A stretch of 64,000 nucleotides of DNA from Streptomyces sp. RKAG290 (GCF_023701695.1 NZ_JAJOZC010000001.1:5145894-5209893), one strand, 5' to 3'. Shown: positions 27,692-37,158, numbered from the stretch's first letter. Translations and numbers: made by a program. The notes: a model not told the origin generated them from the letters alone.

Positions 27692-28648
27692 ATGCCGCAC
27701 CGGACCGTACGAGAGGTCGAGCACGAGATCACCGTGCTGGCACCCGCCACCGCCATCTATCGTCTGATCGCCGAGGTGGAGAACTGGCCCCAGATCTTTC
27801 CTCCCACCGTGCACGTCGAGATCGTGGAGCAGACTGAGGCCGCGGAGCGGATCAGGATATGGGCAACAGCCAACGGTGAGGCGAAAAGCTGGACTTCGCA
27901 CCGCCGGCTCGACCCGGGCGGGCTCCGGATTGACTTCCGGCAGGAGATACCCACACCGCCTGTCGCCGCTATGGGCGGTGCCTGGGTGATCGAGCCGCTG
28001 TCCGGCGAAGAGTCCCGGGTACGGCTGCTGCACCACTACGAAGCCGTCGGCGACGACGCCTCGAACCTGGAGTGGATCGACTCCGCGGTGGACCGCAACA
28101 GCACCTCGGAACTGGCCGCGCTCAAGTCCAACGTCGAGTCGGCCCACCGGTCGACGGACGGACCGAACGGACTCCTTCTGTCCTTCGAGGACACCGTGCA
28201 GATCGACGGCGAGGCACAGGACGTCTACGACTTCCTCAACGAGGCCCGGCTCTGGCCGGACCGCCTGCCGCACGTCGCCGGGAGCACGCTGACCGAGGAG
28301 ACTCCGGGGCTGCAGTTCCTGCGCATGGACACACGGACCAAGGACGGGCACACTCACACCACCGAATCTGTCCGGGTGTGCTTCCCGCACGAGCGGATCG
28401 TCTACAAGCAGACGACGCTGCCGGCATTGATGCGACTGCACACCGGCAACTGGACTCTCCGGAAGAACGCCGGCGGCGTGAGCGCCACTTCCCAGCACAC
28501 CGTCATCGTCAACACCGAGACCATCGCCGGGATTCTCGGCGAGGGTTCCGGTGTCGCGCAGGCCAGAAAGCACATCCAGGACGCACTGAGCCACAACAGC
28601 CGCACGACCCTGCGCCACGCCAAGCAATTTGCCGAGAAGCACCGCTGA
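27692..28648 (+). CDS. Didomain polyketide aromatase/cyclase
   Basis: The 318-residue protein has two START-like (helix-grip) polyketide cyclase domains, about residues 5-150 and 160-310, as in the first-ring aromatases of angucycline and actinorhodin pathways (LanL, UrdL, ActVII). It would close and aromatise the first ring after ketoreduction. Typical blocks are EVENWPQIFPPTVHVE in domain 1 and NEARLWPDRLPHVAG in domain 2. The start ATG follows AAGGAGAA. It lies between the ketoreductase and the second oxygenase, the D-L-M order seen in known angucycline clusters. Confidence 0.93.
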   Translation: MPHRTVREVEHEITVLAPATAIYRLIAEVENWPQIFPPTVHVEIVEQTEAAERIRIWATANGEAKSWTSHRRLDPGGLRIDFRQEIPTPPVAAMGGAWVIEPLSGEESRVRLLHHYEAVGDDASNLEWIDSAVDRNSTSELAALKSNVESAHRSTDGPNGLLLSFEDTVQIDGEAQDVYDFLNEARLWPDRLPHVAGSTLTEETPGLQFLRMDTRTKDGHTHTTESVRVCFPHERIVYKQTTLPALMRLHTGNWTLRKNAGGVSATSQHTVIVNTETIAGILGEGSGVAQARKHIQDALSHNSRTTLRHAKQFAEKHR

Positions 28649-28665
28649 GCGTGGACACCGACGGC

Positions 28666-30137
28666 ATGGACGCTCAGGTCATCGTGGTGGGGCGGGCCCC
28701 GTCGGCCTGCTTCTCGCCGGTGAGCTGCGACTGGGCGGCGCACACGTGGTCGTGCTGGAACAGCGGACAGCACCGATCACCGAGTCGAGGGCCTCGACCC
28801 TGCACGCCAGGACCATGGAGATCCTCGACCAGCGGGGCCTGCTCGGCCCTCTGGGTATCCCGGCCAGCGAAACGAAGGGCCACTTCGGCGGCATCCCACT
28901 CGACTTCGGCTGTCTCGACAGCCGCTATCCGGGCCTGTGGAAGGTTCTTCAGGCTCGCACCGAGGCGCTGCTGTGGCGGTGGGCGGCGGACCTCGGGGCC
29001 GATCTCAGACGCGGATACGAGCTGAGCGCCCTGACCGAACACCCCGGCCATGTCGAGGTGGAGGTCCTGGGCCCGGACGGATCCGTGAGCCTGCGGGCGC
29101 CGTACATCGTCGGATGCGACGGCGAGGACAGCACGGTAGGGCGGCTGGCCGGGTTCGACTTCCCCGGTGCCGACGCCTCCAGGGAACTGCTGCGTGCGGA
29201 TGTGGCGGGCATCGACATCCCGAACAGGCGCTTCCAGCGTTTCGCCGCCGGACTGGCCGTCGCGGCCCGGCGGGACGACGGCGTCACGCGGGTCATGGTC
29301 CACGAGTTCGCCGGCCGCCCCGCGCTCCGGACCGGCGCCCCGGCGTTCGCGGAGATCGCCGGGGCCTGGGCGCGCGTCACCGGGGAGGACATCAGCGTCG
29401 GCACGCCCCTCTGGTCCAATGCCTTCGGCAACACCTGTCGGCAGGCCGACCGGTACCGCGGGAACCGGGTGCTGCTGGCCGGGGACGCCGCGCACCGCCA
29501 GATGCCGGTAGGTGGTCAGGCACTCAACCTGGGTCTGCAGGACGCGATGAACCTCGGCTGGAAACTCGCGGCGCACGTGTCGGGGCGGGCGCCCGCCGAA
29601 CTCCTCGACACGTACCACCACGAGCGGCATCCGGTGGGTGCGCGCACCCTGGCCAACATCGCCGCGCAGGCGGCCATCCTGCTGGGCGGCCCCGAAGTGG
29701 ACGCCCTGAGAGCCGTCTTCGAGGAACTGATCGCCGTGGACGAGGTGGCCGGCCACCTCACCGGAATGATCAGCGGCCTCGACACCCACTACTCCCACGG
29801 CCCGGGCAGCGACCCGTTGCTCGGCGCCCGGCTGCCGCTGTACGACCTGAAGACCGAGCGGGGGCTGCTCAACGCAGCCGTACCGCTGCGCACGGGCAGT
29901 GGACTGTTGCTGCATCTCACCGAGGGCGGCCCGCCGGAACCGTGGCCGTCCGCGACGGCAGCCCCCTGGGCCGACCGTGTCCGCACGGTCACGGCGGCAC
30001 CCGTGCCGGACGGGGTGCTGTCCGGCACGGAGAGCGTCCTGGTCCGGCCGGACGGACACATCGCGTGGGCCGGCGGTGACGCCGACGGTCTGCGGGCCGC
30101 GCTGGGACGCTGGTTCGGCGCACCGGCCGGCAGCTGA
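28666..30137 (+). CDS. Second FAD-dependent angucyclinone oxygenase (PgaM/UrdM type), frameshifted as sequenced
   Basis: This class A flavin monooxygenase is related to the product of 25301-26767. It has a VVGAGPVGLLLAGEL-type FAD loop, VGCDGEDSTVGRL and GDAAHRQMPVGGQALN. The ATG at 28666 (MDAQVIVVG) leaves the frame at a G run (28689-28692); adding one G restores about 490 continuous residues. A GTG at 28651, right after the aromatase stop, is an alternative start. In PgaM and UrdM a reductase domain is fused to the C-terminus. Here the oxygenase ends on its own and a matching SDR follows 30 bases later. Confidence 0.88.
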
Positions 30138-30167
30138 TCACCCTTCACCCCTCAAGAGGAGAGATTC

Positions 30168-30929
30168 ATGGGCAAGCTCATCGGCAGGACCGCGCTGGTC
30201 ACCGGGTCGAGCCGAGGCATCGGGCGGGCAGTCGCCGAGCGGCTGGCATCCGAGGGCGCCCTCGTCGCCGTGCACTATGCGACCGGCTCGGACGCGGCGC
30301 AAGAAGTCATTGCCGGTATCGAGAAGAATGGCGGCCGCGCCTTCGCCGTGCAGGCCGAACTGGGCGTGCCGGGTGACATCGACACGCTCTTCGAAGGCCT
30401 GGAGAAGGGGCTCAAGGAGCACACCGGTGACACCACGCTGGACGTCCTGGTGAACAACGCGGGCGTCATGTCCATCCTCCAGCCCGCGGAGGTCACATCC
30501 GAACTGTTCGACCGGATGATCGCGGTGAACGCCAAGGCACCGCTGTTCATCGTGCAGCGCGCCCTCTCGCTCATTCCCGACGGCGGACGCATCATCAATA
30601 TCACCTCCGGTCTCACCCGCGTCGCCAGCCCCGAGCAGGTGACGTACGGAATGACCAAGGCCGCCCTGGAGCAGATCGCCCTGCACTTCTCACGGCACCT
30701 CGGCAGTCGGCGTATCACCGTCAACAGCGTGGCGCCGGGCAGCACCGACAACGGCAGCGCCATCTTTCAGGTCCCGGAGATCCGTGCGGCCATGTCGAGC
30801 CTGAGCACCTTCGGCGAGGTCGCAGAGCCGGCAGCCATCGCCGATGTCGTGGCCTTCCTCGCCTCGGACGACGCCCGCTGGGTCACGGGGGCATTCATCG
30901 ACGCCAGCGGCGGCACCCTGCTCGGCTGA
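30168..30929 (+). CDS. SDR reductase of the LanV / UrdM-reductase type
   Basis: The 253-residue short-chain dehydrogenase has the cofactor loop TGSSRGIG, VNNAG, the catalytic Tyr and Lys in YGMTKAALEQ, and the tail GAFIDASGGTLLG. It resembles the stand-alone C-6 ketoreductases (LanV, CabV) and the reductase half of UrdM and PgaM, which act after the second oxygenase in angucycline maturation. Its place directly after that oxygenase supports this. An AAGAGGAGAG stretch precedes the ATG. Confidence 0.85.
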   Translation: MGKLIGRTALVTGSSRGIGRAVAERLASEGALVAVHYATGSDAAQEVIAGIEKNGGRAFAVQAELGVPGDIDTLFEGLEKGLKEHTGDTTLDVLVNNAGVMSILQPAEVTSELFDRMIAVNAKAPLFIVQRALSLIPDGGRIINITSGLTRVASPEQVTYGMTKAALEQIALHFSRHLGSRRITVNSVAPGSTDNGSAIFQVPEIRAAMSSLSTFGEVAEPAAIADVVAFLASDDARWVTGAFIDASGGTLLG

Positions 30930-30943
30930 GAAGGAGACGCACC

Positions 30944-31264
30944 ATGTTCGGAACACTGTCCGCGACCCTGATCAAGTGTCAGGACTTCGAGGCGATGCGG
31001 GCCTTCTACCAGGACCGGCTGAGGCTGGCGACGGTGAAGTCGGGGGACGGCTGGATCGTGCTGGACACCGGGTCGGGCCGGGAACTCGTCCTGGGAGGTG
31101 ATACCGGGGGCGACACCATCGCGATCGCCTTCACCGGAGCGGAGCTCGAGCCCGCCCGTGAGGCCCTGCGGGACGCCGGCCCGACCGAGATCGAACAGCA
31201 TTCGACGATGCACAGGTTCTTCGTCAAAGACCCCGACGGCAACACGGTCCTGATCATCGACTGA
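30944..31264 (+). CDS. Small VOC / glyoxalase-fold protein
   Basis: The 106-residue protein has the paired beta-alpha-beta-beta-beta layout of the vicinal oxygen chelate superfamily: LIKCQDFEAMRAFYQDRLRL at the start and FFVKDPDGNTVLIID at the end. Members include glyoxalases, ring-cleaving dioxygenases and drug-binding resistance proteins. The role here could be tailoring, isomerisation or sequestration of the product; nothing in the sequence decides. It is 14 bases after the SDR gene and 17 bases before the C-glycosyltransferase, with AAGGAGA before the ATG. Confidence 0.8.
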   Translation: MFGTLSATLIKCQDFEAMRAFYQDRLRLATVKSGDGWIVLDTGSGRELVLGGDTGGDTIAIAFTGAELEPAREALRDAGPTEIEQHSTMHRFFVKDPDGNTVLIID

Positions 31265-31281
31265 CGTCACATGGAGCCACG

Positions 31282-32439
31282 TTGAGAATCCTCTTCATCG
31301 CGAGTGGCAGCCCGGCGACGGTATTCGCCCTCGCTCCGCTCGCCACCGCCGCGCGCAACGCCGGCCATGAGGTGTTCATGGCCTCGATCGAGGACATGGT
31401 CCCCTACATCGCGGGCGCGGGGATCCCCGCGCTCTCCATCGCACCGTCCTCGGTAAGGAGGTTCAGCAGGACGGACCGCGCGGGCAATCCCATCGCGCTG
31501 CCGGAGACCCCGGAGCAGGAGCTGGACTTCGCGGGCCGCTGGTTCGGGCGCATGGCTGCCGCCTGCATGGACGCGCTGCTGGAACTGACCGAGGTCTGGC
31601 GGCCGGATCTGGTGGTGGGCGGTTCGATGTCCTACGCCGCACCGCTGCTCGCCACCCGCCTCGGCGTCCCCTACGTGCGCCAGGCATGGGACACCGGTGA
31701 CGCCTGGCGCACCGACCCCTCGGCGAGCGACGAGCTCCAGCCGGAGCTCAAGGAGCTGGGACTGGACCGGCTCCCCGATCCGGACCTCTTCGTCGACATC
31801 TGCCCGCCGAGCCTCCGGCCCCACGATGCCCCTCCCGCCCAGATGATGCGCTGGGTCCCGGCCAACGGGCAACGGAAGCTGGAGCCGTGGATGTACACCA
31901 GGGGCGCGCGTCCCCGGGTGCTCATCACCTCCGGCAGCCGCCTGGTGTTCGCGAAGGAGACCGGGTTCCTGCGCCGCTTGGTGGCCGACATGGCAGCGCT
32001 GAACGCGGAGCCTGTCATCGCGACGCTCGACGAAGTGGCGACAGGACTGCGTGACGAACTGCCCGGTGTACGGGCCGGCTGGGTACCGCTCGACGTCGTG
32101 GTGCCCACCTGCGACCTCGTGGTCCACCACGCCGGCGGAGTCACCGCCCTGACGGCGATGAACGCCGGAGTCCCCCAGCTGATCGTGCCGCAGGGCGGCA
32201 ACTTCATCGAGGCCGGGCAGCGCATCTCCGACTTCGGCGCCGCGATCACCCTGATGCCCGACGACAACACTCCCGAAGCTGTGGAGCAGGCGGGCCGGGC
32301 CCTGCTGACCGACCCGTCCTACCGGGAGCGGGCCCGCCTGCTCTCCCGGGAGATCGCCGCCCTTCCGCCGCCGGCGGAGGTCGTGGGCGCGCTCGAACGG
32401 TTGGCGGCGACCCGGACCGCCGGCGATGTCCAGCACTGA
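31282..32439 (+). CDS. GT1 glycosyltransferase, UrdGT2-like C-glycosyltransferase
   Basis: The 385-residue GT-B enzyme closely resembles what I recall of UrdGT2, which attaches D-olivose by a C-C bond to C-9 of the angucyclinone. Shared blocks are SGSPATVFALAPLATAARNAGHE (shown here by SGSPATVFALAPL), FVDICPPSLRP, MRWVPANGQRKLEPWMYT, and the donor-binding DLVVHHAGGVTALTAMNAGVPQL. The start is TTG, with GGAG five bases upstream. It sits between the VOC and B12-like genes. C-glycosylation is inferred from family resemblance, and which dTDP sugar it takes from its pathway neighbours. Confidence 0.85.
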   Translation: MRILFIASGSPATVFALAPLATAARNAGHEVFMASIEDMVPYIAGAGIPALSIAPSSVRRFSRTDRAGNPIALPETPEQELDFAGRWFGRMAAACMDALLELTEVWRPDLVVGGSMSYAAPLLATRLGVPYVRQAWDTGDAWRTDPSASDELQPELKELGLDRLPDPDLFVDICPPSLRPHDAPPAQMMRWVPANGQRKLEPWMYTRGARPRVLITSGSRLVFAKETGFLRRLVADMAALNAEPVIATLDEVATGLRDELPGVRAGWVPLDVVVPTCDLVVHHAGGVTALTAMNAGVPQLIVPQGGNFIEAGQRISDFGAAITLMPDDNTPEAVEQAGRALLTDPSYRERARLLSREIAALPPPAEVVGALERLAATRTAGDVQH

Positions 32440-32466
32440 CGATCCCAATGACTTTGGAGGCAAGTG

Positions 32467-32880
32467 ATGAGTGAGGCGACCGCGATCCGTGTGGTGATGG
32501 CCAAGCCCGGGCCCGACGGCGGTGGCAGCCCTCCCGTACCGATCGTCGAGGCGTTCGGCAAGGCCGGGTTCGAGACCGTCATCGTCGAACCGGTGCAGAA
32601 CGCCGAGGGAATCGTCGAAACCGCTCTGCGGGTACGGGCCGACGCGATCTGCGTCTCCAGCCTGCTGGGTGAGCACACTGAACTGTTCGCCGGTGTGACG
32701 GAGCTGCTGCGGGAGCGTGGCGGCGAGCACATCACCGTCATCGGCGGCGGCATCATCCCCAGCGCCGACATACCCGCGCTCAAGCAGCAGGGCGTGGCGG
32801 AGATCTTCTCCGCGGGGACGCCGACCTGGGCTGTGGTCGAGTGGATACGGGAGCACGTCCGCCAGCACACCGGCGCGTAG
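32467..32880 (+). CDS. Stand-alone B12-binding-fold protein lacking the cobalt-ligand histidine
   Basis: This 137-residue protein aligns over its whole length with the cobalamin-binding domain of methylmalonyl-CoA mutases. It keeps the AKPG-x-DG start, S64-S65-L66 and G93-G94-G95 of the D-x-H-x-x-G...S-x-L...GG signature, and the C-terminal GVAEIFSAGTP block. The key histidine is replaced: residues 17-22 read DGGGSP instead of the usual DGHDRG, so base-off cobalamin binding through His is not expected. No mutase catalytic subunit is encoded nearby. The ATG at 32467 has GGAGG six bases upstream. It lies between two glycosyltransferase genes. The function is unknown. Confidence 0.85.
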   Translation: MSEATAIRVVMAKPGPDGGGSPPVPIVEAFGKAGFETVIVEPVQNAEGIVETALRVRADAICVSSLLGEHTELFAGVTELLRERGGEHITVIGGGIIPSADIPALKQQGVAEIFSAGTPTWAVVEWIREHVRQHTGA

Positions 32881-32993
32881 CCCGCGCCTCATGCACCGCC
32901 CCTGCACCGGGCCGGGCCGGGAGGTCCGCTCCGGCCCGGCCCGGGTTCACCGCCCTCACCGCTCACCGCTCCCACCGCAGCAGGAGACGACTC

Positions 32994-34172
32994 ATGCGCG
33001 TCCTGATGATGACCACCCCCGTGTCCACCCACCTCACCCCGCTCGTGCCACTGGCCTGGGCCTTGCGGGCGGCCGGCCACGAGGTGCTGGTGGCCGGCCG
33101 CTCGGATGTGCAGGAGGCCGCCCGGTCGGCGGGCCTCAACTCCGTGGAGATCGGCGGCCCGCTCAACATCGACGCCATGCTCCGGCAGCGGATCGGCGGG
33201 GTGCGCCCGCTGGAGGCCTGGGGCCGTCCTCCCTTCGACCAGCTGTCGAACTTCGGCCGGCTGTGGATGTCCCAGACCGTCGAGGTACTGCCGGACTACC
33301 TCGCTTTCGCCCGCTCGTTCCACCCGGATCTGATCGTCTCCGAGCCGTTGGAGTACATCTCCCTGATCGTGGGGGCCGACCTGGGCGTGCCGGTGGTGCA
33401 GCAGCGGTGGGGCGTCGACCCTCTGTCGGGTCCGGCGCTGGAGAACGGCCGGACCTGGTTCAAGGACGCGTACGAGAGGCTCGGCCTGTCCGATCTGCCC
33501 CGACCTGCCGTGATACTCGATCCCTGCCCGCCCAGCCTGCAGCTTCCCGGGATCGAACCGGGCACCCCTATGAGATACGTCCCGTTCAACGGCAACGGGC
33601 AGCTCCCGCAGTGGCTGCGGGAGGAATGGAGGGCACGGGAGGAGCAGGCCCGCGGGACGACCAGGCGGGTCGCCGTGTCCCTCGGCGGACGCACCCTCGC
33701 CTACAACGGTGTTCCGCTCATGCGGCACATTCTGAGTGCCTTCGAAGGGCTGCCCGGCACCGAGGCGGTGGTGACGGTCGAGGAGGAGTTCCGGGAGGCG
33801 GTGGGCCCGGTCCCCGCCGGCGTGCGGCTGATAGATCCCGTACCGCTGCATCTGCTGCTCGACTCCTGCGCGGCCGTCGTCCACCACGGCGGCTCGGGCA
33901 CCGCGATGACCGCGACGTCCTTCGGCCTGCCCCAGCTCGTACTGCCGCAGCTGGCGGACCAGTTCTGGCACGGTGACCGGCTGGCCGAGGCCGGGGCGGC
34001 GATCTGCCTGGACGACGCGGCGCGGCAGAACGACCCCGCCGAGCTGACGGCTGCGCTGGAGACGCTGCTCGCCGGCCCCGGATACGCCAAGGCGGCCGGG
34101 GAACTGCGGCAGGAGATGGGCGCCATGCCGACCCCCGCCGCCGTGGTCACCGACCTGGAAAACCTCGTCTGA
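32994..34172 (+). CDS. GT1-family antibiotic glycosyltransferase
   Basis: The 392-residue GT-B enzyme would transfer a dTDP-deoxysugar to the angucycline. The N-terminal domain begins MRVLMMTTPVSTHLTPLVPL. The donor-binding C-terminal domain has AAVVHHGGSGTAMTATSFGLPQL. It shares WGVDPLSGP and LDPCPPSLQ with the enzyme of 39785-40968, so the two look like paralogues that may act on successive sugars. The ATG follows CAGGAGACGA. It is 44 bases before the 2,3-dehydratase gene. Sugar and acceptor position cannot be read from sequence. Confidence 0.88.
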   Translation: MRVLMMTTPVSTHLTPLVPLAWALRAAGHEVLVAGRSDVQEAARSAGLNSVEIGGPLNIDAMLRQRIGGVRPLEAWGRPPFDQLSNFGRLWMSQTVEVLPDYLAFARSFHPDLIVSEPLEYISLIVGADLGVPVVQQRWGVDPLSGPALENGRTWFKDAYERLGLSDLPRPAVILDPCPPSLQLPGIEPGTPMRYVPFNGNGQLPQWLREEWRAREEQARGTTRRVAVSLGGRTLAYNGVPLMRHILSAFEGLPGTEAVVTVEEEFREAVGPVPAGVRLIDPVPLHLLLDSCAAVVHHGGSGTAMTATSFGLPQLVLPQLADQFWHGDRLAEAGAAICLDDAARQNDPAELTAALETLLAGPGYAKAAGELRQEMGAMPTPAAVVTDLENLV

Positions 34173-34215
34173 TGCGATCCCGAGAAGCCTGACCGAGATT
34201 CAAGGAGGACTGACT

Positions 34216-35610
34216 GTGCTGTCGGACACCGCCGCGCCCATCGCGCTGCTTGATCGAGAAGACCCCGCCGTGGCAGACCGGATCGCCCGGTCCGCGGCCA
34301 CGACCGAAGGAGCGCGGCTACGGACCGAGGACTTCGGTCCGTGGCTGGCGGAGCGCGGCCGCGCCCATACATTCGAGGTGGAGCGCATCCCGTTCGATCA
34401 GCTGGAGGGCTGGTCGTTCGAGGAGGAGACCGGGAATCTGGGCCACCACAGCGGGCGCTTCTTCACCGTCGAGGGACTCAGCGTCACCGGTGGCTCAGAA
34501 CCCTTCCGCGAGTGGCAGCAGCCGATCATCAAACAGCCGGAAGTCGGCATCCTGGGCATCCTGGTCAAGGAGTTCGACGGCGTTCTGCACTTTCTGATGC
34601 AGGCCAAGATGGAACCGGGCAACCGCAAACTGCTTCAGCTCTCGCCGACCGTTCAGGCCACCCGTAGTAACTACACCAAGGTCCATCAGGGCGCCGACGT
34701 CAACTACATCGAACACTTCGCACAGCCCGACCGGCACCGTGTGCTGGCGGATGTCCTGCAGTCGGAGCACGGCTCCTGGTTCTTCCGGAAGTCCAACCGC
34801 AACATGATCGTCGAGGCGGCCGGCGAGGTCGAACTCCTTCCTGACTTCTGTTGGCTGACGTTAGGTCAGCTGCATGGGCTGATGCATCAGGACAACGTGG
34901 TGAACATGGATTCACGCACCGTGCTGTCCTGCGTCCCCTTCGCCGACCCGCACCAGGGCGCCCTGCACTCGGACACCGGGCTGCTGTCCTGGTTCACCGC
35001 CGAGCGTTCCCGGCACGAGGTGCGAGCCGAGCGGATACCGCTGAAGAGCGTGCCCGGGTGGCGGCTGGGCGAGTCCGTCATCGAGCGGGAGGACGGCAGG
35101 TACTTCAAGGTGGTGGCCGTCTCCGTACGGGCGGGCAGCCGTGAGGTGTCCCGGTGGACCCAGCCTTTGTTCGAACCCCTGGGGCTGGGTGTGACGGCGT
35201 TCGTGACCCGGCGCTTCGGCGGGGTGCTGCATGTCCTGGCGCACGCAAGGGTGGAGGGCGGCTTCCTCGACACCGTCGAGCTGGGCCCGACCGTGCAGCA
35301 CACGCCGGACAACTACGCGCACCTGGAGTCCGACGAGCGCCCGCCTTTCCTCGACCTGGTGCTGGAGGCCGACCCGTCCCGGATCCGCTACGAGGCCCTG
35401 CACTCCGAGGAGGGCGGCCGTTTCCTGAACGCCGAAAGCCGCTATCTCCTCGTCGAGGCGGACGAGGAGGAGGCGCCCCGGCAGCCGCCCGCCGGCTACG
35501 CATGGGTGACGCCCGGACAGCTGACCGCGCTGGTACGACACGGCCACTACGTCAACGTCCAGGCCCGCACGCTGCTCGCCTGCCTCAACGCCACCAGGGA
35601 GTACGCCTGA
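34216..35610 (+). CDS. dTDP-4-keto-6-deoxyglucose 2,3-dehydratase
   Basis: The 464-residue enzyme removes the C-2 hydroxyl of dTDP-4-keto-6-deoxyglucose, the step that commits to 2-deoxysugars such as olivose and rhodinose (UrdS/LanS class). It is made of two repeated halves: FTVEGLSV and SPTVQATRSNYTKVH in the first match FKVVAVSV and GPTVQHTPDNYAHLE in the second. The start GTG follows AAGGAGG. Codon 216 is TTA (34861-34863), rare in Streptomyces and read by the bldA tRNA. The stop overlaps the start of the next gene (TGATG). Confidence 0.93.
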   Translation: MLSDTAAPIALLDREDPAVADRIARSAATTEGARLRTEDFGPWLAERGRAHTFEVERIPFDQLEGWSFEEETGNLGHHSGRFFTVEGLSVTGGSEPFREWQQPIIKQPEVGILGILVKEFDGVLHFLMQAKMEPGNRKLLQLSPTVQATRSNYTKVHQGADVNYIEHFAQPDRHRVLADVLQSEHGSWFFRKSNRNMIVEAAGEVELLPDFCWLTLGQLHGLMHQDNVVNMDSRTVLSCVPFADPHQGALHSDTGLLSWFTAERSRHEVRAERIPLKSVPGWRLGESVIEREDGRYFKVVAVSVRAGSREVSRWTQPLFEPLGLGVTAFVTRRFGGVLHVLAHARVEGGFLDTVELGPTVQHTPDNYAHLESDERPPFLDLVLEADPSRIRYEALHSEEGGRFLNAESRYLLVEADEEEAPRQPPAGYAWVTPGQLTALVRHGHYVNVQARTLLACLNATREYA

Positions 35611-36641
35611 TGGCTCTCCGTGTCGGTGTTCTGGGCTGCGCGGAGATCGCCCGCCGCCGCATGCTTCCCGCGATGGCGGCGGATCCCGGTACCACGGTGA
35701 CGGCGATCGCCGGCCGCGACGGGGCGAAGGCGGAGCGGATGGCCGCGCCGTACGGCGCGGCCGCCGTCCACGGTTATGCCGGCCTGCTGGAGCGCGACGA
35801 CGTCGATGCCGTGTACGTACCGCTGCCCGCGGCACTGCACGCCGAATGGGTGGAGAGGGCGCTGGAGGCGGGCAAGCACGTGCTGGCCGAGAAGCCTCTC
35901 ACCACCGACGCGGTCCGCACCGGGCAGCTGCTGGAACTCGCCCGGGAGCGGGGGCTGGTACTCAGGGAGAACGTCATGTTCGTGCACCACTCCCAGCACG
36001 CCGCCGTGGCCGGCCTGGTGCGCCGGGGCGTGATCGGCGGCCTGCGGGCCTGCCAGGCCACGTTCACCATTCCCCGGCTGCCCGGCACCGACATCCGTCA
36101 CCGGCCCGAACTGGGCGGCGGCGCCCTGTTCGACGTCGGCGTCTATCCGCTGCGGGCCGCCCTGACTCACCTCGGGCAGGATCTGCGGGTACTGGGCGCG
36201 CAGCTCACCGGCGGCGCCGGGGACGAGGTGGACACGGGGGGTGCCGCTCTGCTGAGCACGTCCGACGGTGTCATCGCGCAGATCGCCTTCGGCATGGACC
36301 ACGGATACCGCAGCGGTTACGAACTCCAGGGCAGCCTCGGGCGCATCTCGCTCGACGCCGCCTACACACCGCGCGCCGACCACCGTCCGCGCCTGGTCGT
36401 CGAGACCCGGGCGGGCGTCGAGGAGTCACTGCTGGAGGCCGACGACCAGGTGGCGAACACGGTGGCCGCGTTCGCCGAGGCAGTACGGACGGGCAGTCCT
36501 CCCCAGGAGATCTGCCGGGTCCAGGCGGACTTGCTGGCATCGGTACGGCAGGCCGCGGGAGGCATCCGCCGTCCCGGGGATCACAGACCCGCCGTGGCTG
36601 CCGATTCCAGGGTCTCCAGCGCGGATTCCAGCAGCGCCTGA
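35610..36641 (+). CDS. dTDP-3-keto-hexose 3-ketoreductase (Gfo/Idh/MocA family)
   Basis: The 343-residue oxidoreductase reduces the 3-keto group formed by the 2,3-dehydratase (UrdT/LanT class). It has the NAD(P) loop VGVLGCAEIARRRM, the catalytic Lys in AEKPLTTDA, and GGGALFDVGVYPLRAAL in the substrate domain. It is coupled to the dehydratase by a TGATG overlap. The last 60 bases overlap the 3' end of the convergent TetR gene, so the C-terminal Ser-rich tail may not be conserved. Confidence 0.92.
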   Translation: MALRVGVLGCAEIARRRMLPAMAADPGTTVTAIAGRDGAKAERMAAPYGAAAVHGYAGLLERDDVDAVYVPLPAALHAEWVERALEAGKHVLAEKPLTTDAVRTGQLLELARERGLVLRENVMFVHHSQHAAVAGLVRRGVIGGLRACQATFTIPRLPGTDIRHRPELGGGALFDVGVYPLRAALTHLGQDLRVLGAQLTGGAGDEVDTGGAALLSTSDGVIAQIAFGMDHGYRSGYELQGSLGRISLDAAYTPRADHRPRLVVETRAGVEESLLEADDQVANTVAAFAEAVRTGSPPQEICRVQADLLASVRQAAGGIRRPGDHRPAVAADSRVSSADSSSA

Positions 36642-37158
36642 CGCTTCTCCTCGGGGTCGCCCTGTACGGCGTGCAGCGAAACGGCGCCGAAGTGGACGCT
36701 CAGCAGGGCATCGGAGATGCGTACCTGGGCCCGGAGCGGGGCGTCGGGCTCGTACATCAGGGCGGACAGCGCGGCCACTCTGTCGTTGAGCGTCCGGCCG
36801 ATACTCAGTGCCCTGAGCGCCGCCTGGTTCTCCTGCATGATCTGGAAGAGGGGGTGGCCCCCTTGAGCACCTCGCTGTAGCGGCGGAGCAGTTCACGCTT
36901 GGTCTCCATCGTGCGGGGCTGCTCGCTACCCCAGGCGATGAGTTCGTCGACCGGGCCCCCCAGCCCGGAGGAGATCGTGATGAGGATGTCCTCCTTCGTC
37001 TTGAAGTGGTAGTACAGCGCGGCCTTGGTGATGTGCAGTTCCTCGGCGATCTCGCGCATGGAGGTGTGTTCGTAGCCCCGGTCGACGAAGAGTTTCAGGG
37101 CGACGTCCTGGATGTCCTGTCGGGTGTTGCGCTTGTGCAGCTGAGGTCTGGCGGTCAT
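36581..37158 (-). CDS. TetR-family repressor of the divergent exporter, frameshifted as sequenced
   Basis: The N-terminal helix-turn-helix is clear: VDRGYEHTSMREIAEELH, then ITKAALYYHFKTKEDIL. After about residue 98 the frame is lost at 36858-36862. Adding one G joins VLKG to the in-frame remainder HPLFQIMQENQAAL and gives 192 residues, normal for TetR proteins. It diverges from the MFS exporter gene with two operator-like palindromes between them, the usual layout for a repressor that responds to the exported compound. Confidence 0.88.
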
